From the NCBI GenBank assembly GCA_036897485.1, contig JAYMTF010001241.1, positions 1 through 25,085 on the forward strand: a stretch of DNA of 25,085 nt. The letters are read 5' to 3'. Source of the stretch: Pelargonium nanum. Its lineage: Eukaryota; Streptophyta; Magnoliopsida; Geraniales; Geraniaceae. Below, piece by piece: positions 9,566-20,847 of the stretch (position 1 is its first letter; each line of letters starts with the position of its first letter). The position numbers were made by a program, and so were the translations under genes. Below the pieces are notes generated by a model, which saw only the letters and a program-made list of their open reading frames with translations, did no database searches and was not told the DNA's origin.

Positions 9566-12140
9566 ATGGGCAACGCATTAGGAGGAAAAAAGACGGCGAA
9601 GATAATGAAAATAGACGGCGAGAGCTTCAAGCTAAAGACTCCGGTTCAAGCCGGAGAGGTGGTGAAGAATCACCCCGGTCTGGTTCTTCTAGACTCACGT
9701 GAAGTGAAGCAACTAGGGCTCCGAGCAAAGCCCTTGGAACCCTACCGGAGCTTGGAGCCAAAACGACTCTACTTCCTCGTAGATCTCCCCAAGAAAGCTC
9801 AAAACGACAACATGAACTACAACAAGAATCCCAGGAGGGTCCAGTCCGGGATCAACATGACGGCCAAGGACCGCCTCGAGAGTCTCATGCTGTCCCGCCG
9901 CTCCGTGTCGGACTTGGCGTTTGTCCGGCCGAGCAATGCGGCGGCGGAGATCAAGAATAGCACAATGAGGGTCAAGATGAGGCTTCCCAAGGCGGAGGTG
10001 GAGAGGGTGGTGAGAGAGAGTAGAGACGAGGCCGAGGCGGCCGCCAAGATTGTGGAGCTTTACAAGGCTCATGCGGCGGCAGAGGCGGCAGCAGCGGCGG
10101 GGAAGGTAGGTTTTCCGGCGGACACTCTTTCTTTTTATTGCATGGTTTGTGTTTGTTTGTTCATGTCTCGTTTGGTTGACTATTCTTTCACAAAAAAAGG
10201 TTGGGGATTTTTTTAATTAATTAATTATTATTATTTAAAATATTTTAGTAGATGTTAACAAATTTGTGTGAGCTTTCATTGGGTCCATAACTAGGAAAAT
10301 AAGATTTTTTTGACTCTATTTTTTTTTAACTCTACCTAATTGGTAGTTAGAGGGTCCAAAATTGACTTCGTATATAAGCAAATTTCAACTTGATTTTCAG
10401 TTTCTTGTTTTTTTTTTTTATAAATGAATTTTTTTAAAAAAAATCATTCAATAAAATTTACAGCATTTAGAATTATTATCGATTTAATTTACGCTCGACT
10501 TTTGGAGTAAATTGAAAATCACAGTATAATACATCTAAAGGATAATTACAATATTGAAAATTTTAGAAATTTATGTTTAGATTATATCTTAAACACATTT
10601 TTTAATTAGTCTTCCTCTACTATGTGTTCCTTTTTAATAGGAAATGATAATATATATTATTATTTTATAAGGAGTTAATTTCAAATTCTATAGATGAAAA
10701 ATAATTAAGAACTTGTTGTTATTAAATTAATATTATGTTTGGTAAAACCGTAGTACAACAAAAACATAATAGCTAATACGGAGTACATTTTTATATAGAT
10801 TCCCAGTGACATCATGCATTTTGTCTACAAGAAGGAAAAAAACATTTATCTCAATAAAAATATACTTGCACACACCTACCCAATGTATTTATCAAGAACA
10901 TTTTGCACTATTTATGTGCAAGTGTTTGTGTATTATGATTTATGAAGATAGGGTTCACCAACTTCAAGTAATATATAAAAATATATTGTTTTTAAGCCTT
11001 ACTATTTATAAAAGAACATTAACCAACAACATATTGTGTCCAATTTGCTATAAAGGACACACCCAAGGTGGTTAGATAATTAAATAGATGAATTAGTTGC
11101 TAATAATTAAAAATGGTTATTGTAGTGAAACAAAATTGGTATCCATGTGGTTATAGATTTGAATCTTTCAGTAATGTCAAATCATTAACAACTTTTGGCA
11201 TAAAAAAGTATTTAGTAATTGTAATCGTTTTTCATTTTGATTAAGTCTATAATACGAAAAGAATATAAGATATATAGTTATTAATTGTTTCTCCCAAGTC
11301 AAAAAATAAGTACTAATGTGACATAATGGTATCTCTATAAAGATAATGTTACATTATATATAGCTCATTATGTTATACATTTGGTACTATTGTGACATAC
11401 AACATTTGTATCTCTATAAATTAAAAATGTTATTATAGTTCATTGTTTTATATATTTGCAAGTTGGTGATTCTCATGGGAAATAAAACTTTATATGTGTT
11501 AGTGTGTATATATATCTCATTTTGGAAAAAGTGTTATAATTAGATGTTGATAGTCAAATTTGTCACCTCCTTTTTACCAGCTCTTGGTATAAGGGTTGGC
11601 TTTGCATGGTCAATTTTTATAAATTAACCACATTTTCCTGCATGAAATTAAGTAGTGAAACATTGACCACTCACTCAATTCTTCTTCTTTTTGTATTACA
11701 AAATAACAATAATAATAAATGAAAATAAAAAGAAGACTGACTTTTTATTCCTCTTTTTTATTTTTCTTCTGAATTGTTCAATCTAGACATGCTTGCATGT
11801 TTCCTTATTATAATATTATAGTAAATAAAGTTGACATATTGTGGTAGCATTTGAGAAATCCTATTTATTCTATATGCTAATGAAAAAATTGCAACCTATG
11901 AGCTATAAAAAGTTAATAGGGTTTTACAGAGGATTTTTCTATTATTAATTTCAAACTATTGCTTAAAGAAATTATACACAATTTGTCAATTTCTCTCTTT
12001 CCTTTTTCTATTTGTTTCTTTAGTTTGTTTTGTTTGTATTTTATCTGAAGTTTGTTTTGTTTAAATACTTGTAATTGCAGCAGAAGAGAGTGAGTTTCAT
12101 GCCACTCAAGGGAGAGAATCAAGTAGTTCTTGTTTCTTAA
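9566..12140 (+). CDS. PADRE (DUF4228) domain protein, two exons
   Basis: Small plant protein of the PADRE/DUF4228 family. The biochemical role is unknown; several members respond to pathogens and stress (family knowledge). Exons 9566-10105 and 12081-12140 give 199 aa. The start MGNALGGKK is the first ATG of the leader and leaves Gly2 as a possible, weak myristoylation site. Residues 12-75 carry the N-terminal core (KIDGESFKLKTP, HPGLVLLDS, LGLRAKPLEPY, KRLYFLVDLP). Residues 101-118 hold KDRLESLMLSRRSVSDLA and 135-165 the RVKMRLPKAEVERVV helix. An Ala-rich run precedes the splice AAG|GTAGGT. Exon 2 supplies the family's C-terminal signature KRVSFMPLKGE after a pyrimidine-rich tract. Reading past the donor adds ~36 residues unlike the family, so I treat that as intron. 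The acceptor is a GCAGCAG tandem, so a 198-aa form is possible. Confidence 0.92.
10106..12080 (+). other. 1,975-bp intron of the PADRE gene
   Basis: Long AT-rich intron between the main exon and the 19-residue terminal exon. The donor is a strong GTAGGT. The acceptor follows a long T/C-rich tract at about 11985-12070 and ends TTGTAATTGCAG. Inside are a two-copy tandem repeat near 11311-11459 and AT-rich sequence without coding signal. The ATG frame at 10806-11075 is unlike any family I know. Confidence 0.8.
11311..11459. repeat. Two-copy tandem repeat in the PADRE intron
   Basis: Two diverged copies with a 74-bp offset start at 11311 and 11385. Both read TACTAxTGTGACATA, then GTATCTCTATAAA, then a TTCATT/CTCATT block, and end TATAxATTTG. 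The divergence suggests an old local duplication or part of a MITE. Confidence 0.6.
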
Positions 12141-12388
12141 CAACAGTACTACAAATCCATCAACTTTACAAAATAAGTGAATCAAGAAAACAACATATCA
12201 TGCAACTTGGTTTTGCATCCTCTCTAACTCAATTTGCAGAGAAACTCATGGATCATCGGGTGACCCATAAAATGTTTGAAGAAGCCAAGAAAGCTTAGAG
12301 ATTATGAAAATCTAAGTTTATAACATGTAAGAGTTTTAGAGTAAGAGATGAAGCCATATATGCATTGTAGAGGTCATCTTTTTTTATT

Positions 12389-13084
12389 ATCAATGAAGGT
12401 TACTTGTACTACAAGCATCAACTCGAAATTCAAAATCTTACCGTACAAAGCAATATTTTTGGCCTAACACATACAATTAATTTGAATCCGAAACAAAATG
12501 CTTTACTAATAAGGTTATGTCTATGATCAAGGAAGGTTACTTGCACTACAAGCATCAATTCCAAAATCAAAATATTCTGATACAAAGCAACATTTTTGGC
12601 CTAACACATGCATGTTCTTTGAATCTGAAACAAAATGCTTTACAAGCAAGCTCATGTGTACGTCTTGTTTATTATCTATGTAGGTTACTTGCACCATAAG
12701 CATCATTTCCAAATTCAACATCTTCTCTAATACAAAACACATTTAATCGTTACACATATAATTTGAATCTGAAACAAAAATGGTTTACAAGCAAGTCATG
12801 TGTACGTCTTGTTAATGATCAATGAAGGTTATTTCCATTGCAAGAATCACTTCCAACTTCAACATCTTCTGATACAAAGCAATATATTTAACCGTTATAC
12901 ATGTAATTTGAATCTGAAACAAAATAGTTCTACAAGAAAAAGTCATGTTTATGATCAATAAAGGTTACTTCCATTGCAAGCATCAATTTCAAATTCAGCA
13001 TCTTCTAATACAAAGCAACATTTTTGACCGGTATACATGTAATTTGAATCTGAAACAAAATGCTTTACAAGCAAAAGTCATGTG
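12389..13084. repeat. Tandem array of five ~140-bp units between convergent genes
   Basis: Units start at about 12389, 12526, 12674, 12818 and 12954, giving periods of 137, 148, 144 and 136 bp. Each opens with ATCAATGAAGGTTACTT or a close variant, then carries AAGCATCA, a CTTCTxATACAAAGCAA block, TTTGAATCTGAAACAAAA, and ends ACAAGCAAxxTCATGT. Units differ by substitutions and small indels, so the array is not recent. It begins about 250 bp after the PADRE stop and ends about 250 bp past the FAB1 stop, so either 3' UTR may run into it. No reading frame is kept across the units. Confidence 0.88.
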
Positions 13085-13332
13085 AAAGAACCCTTAAAAC
13101 TTAGACTTTCTGCACATGTATAAGAGATGTACACAGAGAACCGTTGACAAAAAACTCAAGTTCCCTCAGTTATAGATCCGTCTTTTGATATCGGGCAACA
13201 CTTTTTTTTTTGCCCGCAAAAGATTTAAAGAACGAGAAAAACATCAGTGATCTCTCTTTCCCTCCCCGACGCCTATCATTCTCCAACAATTAAATTAATG
13301 AACAGATGCTTATGTGAACAAAAAAATGCAAT

Positions 13333-16300
13333 TCACGAGGACCATTGATCAGGTACCGTAAGGAAATATGTAGTCATTGCTTTACGAAACCTTTTCTTGT
13401 ACTGCTTTGGGGAGATGATAGTGGGGGATGTATTCTTTGGACCACCGAGGATCCCGGAAGCCTTCACCCATGTCTCCAAGTGCTTGTCCCATGTATATTG
13501 TCTCATGAAATCGATGATTCCCAACACGAGCTCCTTGCGCTCTTCGTCCACTCCAACAAGCAATGAATAGTCCATCACGTCAACAGACTGGAAAGAACGG
13601 CAATATAACAATCATTTATAGGAGTTCAGAAACGATAGTTAACGGGAAAGCTTCTAGATGACTTGAAACTATGACACTAATATAAATTTCTAAAGTCGAA
13701 CATAACTGCAAAAGTTAGGCATTTCATTACAAGTTCAGAAACTCCCCGAGTAAACAGAATCAACTCAACTAGCAAAATGGGTCGCAGGTCGAGTTTGGGC
13801 CAACCCGTTAAAGCTCGGGCCTAAACAGGCTTGGCCGAAAAAGTCTGTTTATTGGATCACTTTTTGCCTGTCTGGACCCATTATTCTCAGGTCTGGGTCT
13901 ATTTTGCCAGGTTTATGCAAATGTCTTCATCTTGCCTTGTGCTCGAATTTCAAAATTTTAGTTGATAGTTTAAAGGCCTAATATTAACTTATACTATACT
14001 TTAAAAAAAAACGTATACTATAACACGTCACCACGTACAAACTTATTATGGCTTCACACGTGGTCCATTAATGCGTCTTCTTGCCTAGTGCCGGAGTTTA
14101 AACATTTTTTAGTCAGGATGACGGCAGGGACTCAAACTTGTGAGGTTCTGATACCACCTTGTACATAGGACAAACTCAAGTAAAAGCTTAAGTAGATAGT
14201 TGAAGGCCTAATATTAGGTTTATGATCTAATATCCTATGCCTACTCTGAAATTAATGTTTGTATCAAGGTTATATATCAACGCTACCATGAAACTTAATT
14301 TGTACTACAGGAACTCACCGCCAAAAAGGATGTATCATTCCAAACAGCTCTCTCCAGGCTTCTCTTTGCCTTGCTTCCAAGAAATATGGGTTTTGTGCGC
14401 AGAGATTCAAGCAAATTCATGTCTAGCAATACTTTATTTGCCCCTGTTGTATCAGAATTGTAACGAGATCTTGAAGAGCCTTTAAGATCATAGACCCTCG
14501 AGATGTTTCTCTTAAAAAACAGATTCTCCATCACCATTAAATCCATTTTCATTTCCTTGCCACCTTTCAAGTGCTTGACAGTAACCTGCATTGAAATGAA
14601 CATATAAATTAGTATGGTGAGAAAACTAATATTTTAAAGCATGTGATTGAACACAAGCAAACGGTAAAAGTCCTAACCTGATAAATACCAAGAATTTTGG
14701 CAAGGCATGTCGGGCTTCTTGAATTGAGCGAATCAGTCAAATACTTGAAATATTCGGGCGCGAATTCCTCAAAGGATTCCAGTTCTGTTTTCGTCACTTG
14801 TTTTATGATGAACCTCTCATCCATCGTTTTTGCAAAATAGACGTTGCTTTTCCCTCCTTGCGCACTCCATCTATGGCAGCGACTCAAGGAGCGCACAAAA
14901 TCAACTTCACTAGGGCAACATTTCTTCCTAAGCGAGTCAAATTCCTTTGCAAAATAACAAGTCACCGAAAATTTCACTTTCCCTCCGGAAGATGAGGATT
15001 CATCACCAAAATTGATTCGTAAATGTGGAGATTTCTTGGACGATGAGGCATCTTCAGATCCATAACTTCCATAATTAATGTAGTCCAAGTCCAGAGAGCC
15101 AAAAGACTGCCACGCCGAAAAGGCGGGAGCCGCAAAATCGTCTTTTCGGCTCCCACTCACATCACCAACACAGTCCTCGTAATCCTTGGAACTTAGTGCA
15201 TATGATATAATGCTAGTGGGTTCATTATCATAAACAGCAATAACAAGGTTACTATGACCTGCTTGAGGAAGAAGCAGCCGAGCCCCATCAGTCACGTGAG
15301 ATGCAGTTGAGATGAACGAAGGTGTAGAACTGAGTATTAAATTCATTTTCTGTGCCTCTAAAGGCAATATTTGTGAGTAAGTTCTTGTTACACTTGAAAG
15401 AGGATCTCTCACCATACTCCGGTACTCTCCAGAAGCATGGAAGGATCTAAGGGTCGATAAATGCAATGCAGACGGAGGGAACCCTTTCCGAATTCTTTCT
15501 TGAAATCTTATCGCAGAGTCAAAGGAATGTACTCTCGCCGGTGACATCAGCCGTCTGAAAGGAGGATTAATACCTTGATTAATCTTAACGTTACCAACCT
15601 GGAGTCCATCTGTACCTGTCCAAGCAGAATCTATCCTTTCGGATAAATTTGATGGTTGAGAGCGGATACTTTTAGAGTTATTGACATTAATCTCCGTATC
15701 TGAATTTGTTTCCTCCTCTCTGTTGTGCTGGCATGAGCTTGTGGTAAAGTCTTCGGCCACACAAACTTCGAAGGAAGGTACATCAGGTTCCTGGTTCGGC
15801 TCTGAATGTGTTTCACTCCTAGGAGAGTCCTGTAATCTTGGAGAGGTCGATACAATCTCATCCTGAACACATTCATTGTGACCATCCTTCGAAAATACAT
15901 CACTTCTCAACTCTTTCAGTAGGGCATAAGAGGCTTCTGCATGTGTAGCCTTGGCAATTGAATTAGTTCTAAGGAGAGAATCCAACGAATAAAGCCGGCG
16001 ATCCCAAACATGTGACCCAATATGAAGGGACCGCCTCAATCTATTAAGTTCAAGAATATCCACAGCAACATGACACGGCTCAGAGGTCTCCGCACTAGCT
16101 GATTGGAGCAATCCCTGTTTACATGCAAGGGGAGATAGATTCATTACTTTGAATACACAATATAGATAAAAGGAAAACAAATTTACTATACAAGGAATGA
16201 CATAAAATATATGAGGTAGTTTTTAGTTTCTACTTACATTATAATCATCTCTTTCCTTCGTAAGTAGATCTTTCAGTTCCACGATCTGGTTCTGTAACTC

Positions 16301-19300
16301 ATTAGTATCCAACACACCATGTTCAAAAGATTTACTTTTCTGCTCAATGCTCTTCAGCACATCAGATATCTCAACATACAATGCCTCCATCTTCATCATC
16401 AGCTGTGAAAAAGAGAATATGTCAAGAACAAAAGGTATTGAACCAAAAACATGCAAAATAAACTACATTAGTTCAAATTATATGATCTGCAACATAATTA
16501 GCAGTCTCAGGTTCTTAATAGCACCTCTGTTGCCTCTTTTCTAATCCACTCCTGTTGAACGTGACCGTAAAATTCAAGTGATGATGGTGGCAGCTGCACG
16601 GAGAGAATATCAATAGGAGAATAGCGAAAGAACGCAACCATGCTCCCAAACCTGCTAGATGAAACTTCATTATCATCAAAACACTCAAGATTTCGGAACT
16701 AAGGAAGTGTTTGGATTAAAAAAAATTGGAAGCATAGATTCTCATTCCAGTCATTCTCAGGACTAAAACATCCTAATTCCAAACATGAACAATGAGAATT
16801 TCATTCCCATTCCAATTCTTGATTCTCATTCCTTAAAAAGAATTCCAATCCATACGCTATCTAAATACTGGATTCAAACTCTAAAGCACGTACCCATAGT
16901 ACCGGAGGCAGTCCCTCTGCAATGAGTGACCGCATGTTGCAACACGATTTGCAGTTGCGTGATTTGAAAAGCTAAGTTCCAAAAACTTTCCGAAAGAAAG
17001 CCCCCAGGCAGCATCTGACATCACCACTCTAGGAGTTGCTGGCGGAACTCCATCTACGTGAGCACACCTCAAGCATCGGTGCCACATCCATATCTTCCCA
17101 TCTCTCTCGCCGGGTAGCTTCAAAGAGGAAAGGCATTTAACATTAATAGTAAGATTGCCTTGTTGATGAGTATAACATTGGACGTGGGCTTCAGCTGTCT
17201 CTTTACAATATTGACAGCATGATGTCTGGCAATACAATTATCATTAGCACACGAATTTCTGCCATCGAGCTAAGCATTGGACAAAGAGACTTAATAAGAG
17301 TTACCTGATCAAAGAGATCCTCGCGTAGATACCTTCCAAGTGGCTTATCAAAACAGCCATAGAACTTTATACGGAGAAGCCGAGAGCGTTCACATACAGT
17401 TCCTTTCAGTACACAGCGGCTTGAAAAGGATACCAAAATGCTTTGGTGGGTATCAGTAGCAGAAAAGTATTCGCTGGAGACATCATTTTCATCAATCCTC
17501 TCGGCTTTAGTCACTTCATGAAGTTCTCCATGTTCCCACAATTCTGATTGTGGGGGCTTCCTTATATCAGAAGGAAGCAATGTGTCCCCTTTCAAATCCC
17601 GGCATTGATTAAAACATGATTCAATACTCAAATTCGATGTGAAACCATCATTATATGCACCAGGAGATGAAGGAGAAATGTGACCAGGCTCAAGATGGTC
17701 AGACGATGATTCCAATCCTCCGAGATCGGAACTGAGACCACCGAATCCTTCATCTTGAACTGATGCATCACCCGCTACTTGGCATGTAGCAGTTGAAGCA
17801 GAACTTGGAAAAACGGAAACACCCTTATCAGCTGTTCTGCTCTCTGATACGGTAAGTGAGGGTTTCAAAGATGTTTTAGGCAGAGAAGCACCCTCATCAG
17901 CGAGAAAAGAAGTCTCAAGGGAGAGATGATGGGCAGCAAATACTGCATATTGAACAACATGTTTAACCTTCTGTAGTTCCTCACGACTTCTGCCTCTCAA
18001 GAGGACCTATTAACACACAACCAAGTATTAAAAATTCATCTATTTGATAGACATCTGAGTGTAATAATAAAGCATAGTGTTGAATGTTAGTACAGTAATA
18101 TTACTAATATGGAAATATATTAATTAGTGAAGGGACTATAGCACAAGAAACACAAAGGGTCAATGTAAGCTGCGGGATACTGAACATTACCGTGCAACCC
18201 AATCGCCTTGGACAACCTTCAAAAAACATTAACGTTTTCGATGGTTTCTTGTTGAACTGATTGGCTGCTTCATGTTCTTCAGACACTCTTTCTAATCTGA
18301 ATAGCTCACAATGTCCCAACCGTGCTGTTGAAATATTATCAATTGATGGAGTAATTAGAGCACCAGTGCAACGGGCTATACGCTCTAATAACGGCCTCTT
18401 AACATTCAGCACTAATGAAATTTCCTTTTCCAACAGATAATCTTGTGCACATGAAGACACACTTTTTTCTACCAGCAGCACGTTTGGATGAAGAGCCTCT
18501 ATCTTTGATATGATCATCTTGAGATGATCATTTTCCTGAAAAGAAAAACTAAATTTAAAAGATTCCGATAAATCTTATTTTAAGGAATCAATAGATAATT
18601 AAGAAAAAGAACCTGTTGTAGTAACGTATCGAACGATGCCAACTGGTTTGGAACTTTTTGATATTCAAGAGCTCCTCCTAAAATAAGTAATTTAGGATTT
18701 TTGTATTGTGAAGTCATCCGCTTGTGCTTTATATTTTTTGTACAGACTATTCCCTTTACAAGAGTGCTGCACAAACAAAAGTTGAGAAGTTCATGATTAC
18801 CGACACGCACACCCAAAGAAGAAAATGATCTAGTGTAACGATGGAACATTAACGACAAAATACCTCTCACTGGGCCTTCCCGATGCTATACATTTAACCT
18901 TTACATAGTCAACAGGATCCATACTGCCTCCTCTGCTCGTATCAGGTTTCACAAAACTTGCAGCTTGCCACGCTACTGCCGTGACTATGTCAAGCCAGTT
19001 ATCGATGCTGTTCTCTGTGCCCACCCTAATACCCTCACCCTGTAAAAGTTGTGACACGAGAGCCCTGAAATGTCCCTGTATCACAGCTTTCAAGGGTTCC
19101 TTGTTACCTTCGTTTTGTTTCTCCTTCGCCGGAAATATATTTGAAAGGCTACTACTAGATGAGAACATTGCACCCGAGTCTCCAATTTCATCATCTTCAT
19201 CATCGTATTGAAAGAAATTGCTCTCTGCCTCGTCATCTTCATCATCTGGCGGTGGGGGAAACCAGATAAGGCCATTGTTTTCAAAATCCAATGGCTCCTG

Positions 19301-20418
19301 AGACTTCTCATATTGGTCGTGAAAAATTGACAAATCATCAGAGCAATCATCAGTATTCTCTGGATCCTCAGTCCCCGTATCAGGCCTTCTTAAAACAGCC
19401 GTGGTTACTTGATTAAAGGGACTACTATGCCCAGAATTCCCGACCCTATCAGACGTAAAACTAATCCTAGAGGGGCTGTCGTAAGGACTTGATCCCAATG
19501 ACTTAAAACTGTAAAACTCATGACTAGCACTAACACTATTCGAATCTATATCAGAAATTGATTGGCTGAAAAAGTGCTTCCCAGAATCCTCTGCATCTTC
19601 TTCATCGCTCCTGCATATGTGTATACATATTAAGCAGAAAATTCAATTAGAGAAAAGTAATTTATAAGCTAACGAGATTGTTTGAGAAATCAACGAAACC
19701 ATGAGTCATATCATGAGCTCGGAGCCTGAAAAACTAAAACAAATTGGCCGGTTATGCAGAACACAATCATAAGTCATAACCATATAAAACAGTTATAGGA
19801 TAAAGATATATAACCCAAAATAACATCACAAGACAAATCTTAATGAAACTGCAGAACCTATACAAGCAATTAAATCAGCTGGAAACTATACCTGCTTGGG
19901 GATCGGCAAACAGAAACAGGAGAGTCCCCGTGATCCTGAGCTTCAAGATAGCGAGCAAGGCGATCATTCTCAACAGATTCAGCACTGACACAAAAACTTA
20001 GTTTTTCACCGATATGACTACGGGAAGGCGGCTCGGGGCTTTCAGGGGGAGATGTAGAAGGATGGACTTTTTCCCCATACTTCCTCCCACCTTCACGCCA
20101 CATACCCACCTCAGAACAGAACTTACAAGACCTTATGGAGCCTCCAGATTCAGTATAGCTCTTCACAGCAGCAACAACAACATATCCATAACCCCGAACA
20201 CATTTCTCGCAAAACACACGACCACAACTTTGGCAACAATATCTATGACAGAACTGAGTGAAGTTCATGTCACACTGGCAACACATTTTCTCACCAAGAC
20301 CAGACATTTTGAATTGGCTATTGGGCAAACAGGTCAAATCACTACCACTACCCCCCCAGAAAACCCAAGACCTAACCTTCACTATTAGATCTAGTAAAGA
20401 CTTGTCAGCTATTCCCAT
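13333..20418 (-). CDS. FAB1C: FAB1C-like phosphatidylinositol-3-phosphate 5-kinase (11 exons)
   Basis: PIKfyve/Fab1 orthologue that phosphorylates PI3P to PI(3,5)P2 on endosome and vacuole membranes, controlling vacuole shape and trafficking. Exons (minus strand, 5' to 3'): 20418-19892, 19610-18864, 18766-18613, 18535-18191, 18006-17305, 17225-16894, 16651-16525, 16402-16238, 16114-14678, 14585-14319, 13587-13333. All borders are GT-AG and phases close, giving 1,685 aa against ~1,650 in Arabidopsis FAB1C. Residues 46-101 are a Cys-rich finger. An acidic [10 protein letters not shown] segment follows. The chaperonin-like domain covers ~440-640 ([28 protein letters not shown]). The conserved Cys-rich region is ~826-935 ([17 protein letters not shown]). 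The kinase is ~1412-1685, with GGKSN ~1453, Lys1471 in IIK, DLKGS ~1545, MDYSLLVG ~1606 and IID ~1627. All catalytic motifs are present. The start [12 protein letters not shown] matches FAB1C. Confidence 0.96.
13588..14318 (-). other. Intron 10 of FAB1C, built largely from repeat debris
   Basis: This 731-bp intron splits the kinase domain between FLA and SVDVMDYS. At 13770-13925 it holds a GC-richer block of GGGCCAACCCG/GGCTTGGCC-type words that looks like decayed transposon sequence. At about 13921-14240 it holds an LTR-type fragment, described separately. Donor GCG|GTGAGT and acceptor TTTCCAG|TCT are intact. Confidence 0.7.
13921..14240 (-). mobile_element. Short LTR-retrotransposon fragment with an initiator-Met tRNA primer site
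   Basis: On the minus strand, TGGTATCAGAACC (14157 to 14145) matches the primer-binding site used by many plant LTR elements (TGGTATCAGAGC) with one change. Direct repeats flank it: GATAGTTxAAGGCCTAATATTA occurs near 13964 and again near 14195, and a CTTGCCTxGTGCxxGAxTTxAA block occurs near 13930 and 14079. The spacing leaves room for only ~100-200 bp of internal sequence and no coding capacity, so this resembles a TRIM-like element or a rearranged LTR relic. Exact LTR ends are not resolved. Confidence 0.5.
16703..16861. mobile_element. Tourist-like MITE filling FAB1C intron 6
   Basis: A 159-bp element is flanked by TAA at 16700-16702 and 16862-16864, the duplication typical of PIF/Harbinger (Tourist) MITEs. 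Its ends, GGAAGTGTTTGGATT and the complement of AATCCATACGCTATC, match at 11 of 15 positions. The inside is rich in ATTCTCATTCC words. It occupies most of the 242-bp intron (16652-16893), yet both splice sites are outside it and intact. Confidence 0.55.
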
Positions 20419-20452
20419 AGAATGAACAAAACCCAACAAGAACAACAACAAC

Positions 20453-20470
20453 CTATCTTCCTCTTCTCAT
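20453..20470 (-). promoter_or_regulatory. uORF 2 in the FAB1C leader (5 codons)
   Basis: The minus strand reads ATG AGA AGA GGA AGA TAG, ending 34 nt before the main ATG at 20418. If the leader is unspliced here, this minimal uORF would be met by scanning ribosomes just before the true start. Confidence 0.35.
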
Positions 20471-20714
20471 TCTAAACTTTACTAAACAACACCTTTAACA
20501 GTCAATACACAATTTAAGAACCCACAACAAAAATGGTGGGCAGAGACTAAAGGGTCTGTTTCCTATGTGCTAAAGTTTCAGTTTTTTTTTTCTTTTCCTA
20601 AAATGGGTGTTCAAAAAAAAAACTCCCAGATTCAAAAACTAGCTATTTACACCAACCCACAAATCAACAACAACAACAACAAAACCCAGATCCCAAATTT
20701 TCTCGAGAAACCCA

Positions 20715-20753
20715 CTAGCCGATCCCGGAATCGTCAGAGATCGATTCCGGCAT
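20715..20753 (-). promoter_or_regulatory. uORF 1 in the FAB1C leader (12 codons)
   Basis: An ATG at 20753 opens MPESISDDSGIG and stops at 20715. It lies in the probable 5' leader, downstream of the CT microsatellite. It would matter only if transcription starts upstream and no leader intron removes it, which the sequence cannot decide. Confidence 0.35.
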
Positions 20754-20847
20754 GAGCCCAGAACTGTGACCAGAAAGAGAAAGCTAGAGAACCCTAAAAA
20801 GATGACGACCCAGATGCGAGATCAAAGAAAAGAGTAGAGATCAAGCT

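Noticed and set aside
9199..9702. 167-codon open frame across the PADRE leader
   Set aside because: It begins at TTG, has no ATG before the PADRE start, and its repeated FLGF/FLAF words only reflect the nucleotide repeats of the leader.
10106..10216. Read-through C-terminus of the PADRE exon 1 frame
   Set aside because: It follows a strong GTAGGT donor, is unlike the family, and the true C-terminal signature is found at 12081.
10773..10787. AATACGGAGTAC word as a Stowaway end
   Set aside because: Only about a dozen bases match and no partner terminus or TA-bounded element is visible.
12389..13084. A CRISPR-like array
   Set aside because: The whole ~140-bp unit repeats rather than short repeats separated by unique spacers, and the context is a plant genome.
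14798..14995. Plus-strand frame over FAB1C exon 9
   Set aside because: It is antisense to the kinase domain coding sequence and has no motif of its own.
20182..20304. Alternative FAB1C start at the internal Met of KMSGLGEKM
   Set aside because: The upstream [12 protein letters not shown] segment matches the N-terminus remembered for FAB1C, so the ATG at 20418 is preferred.
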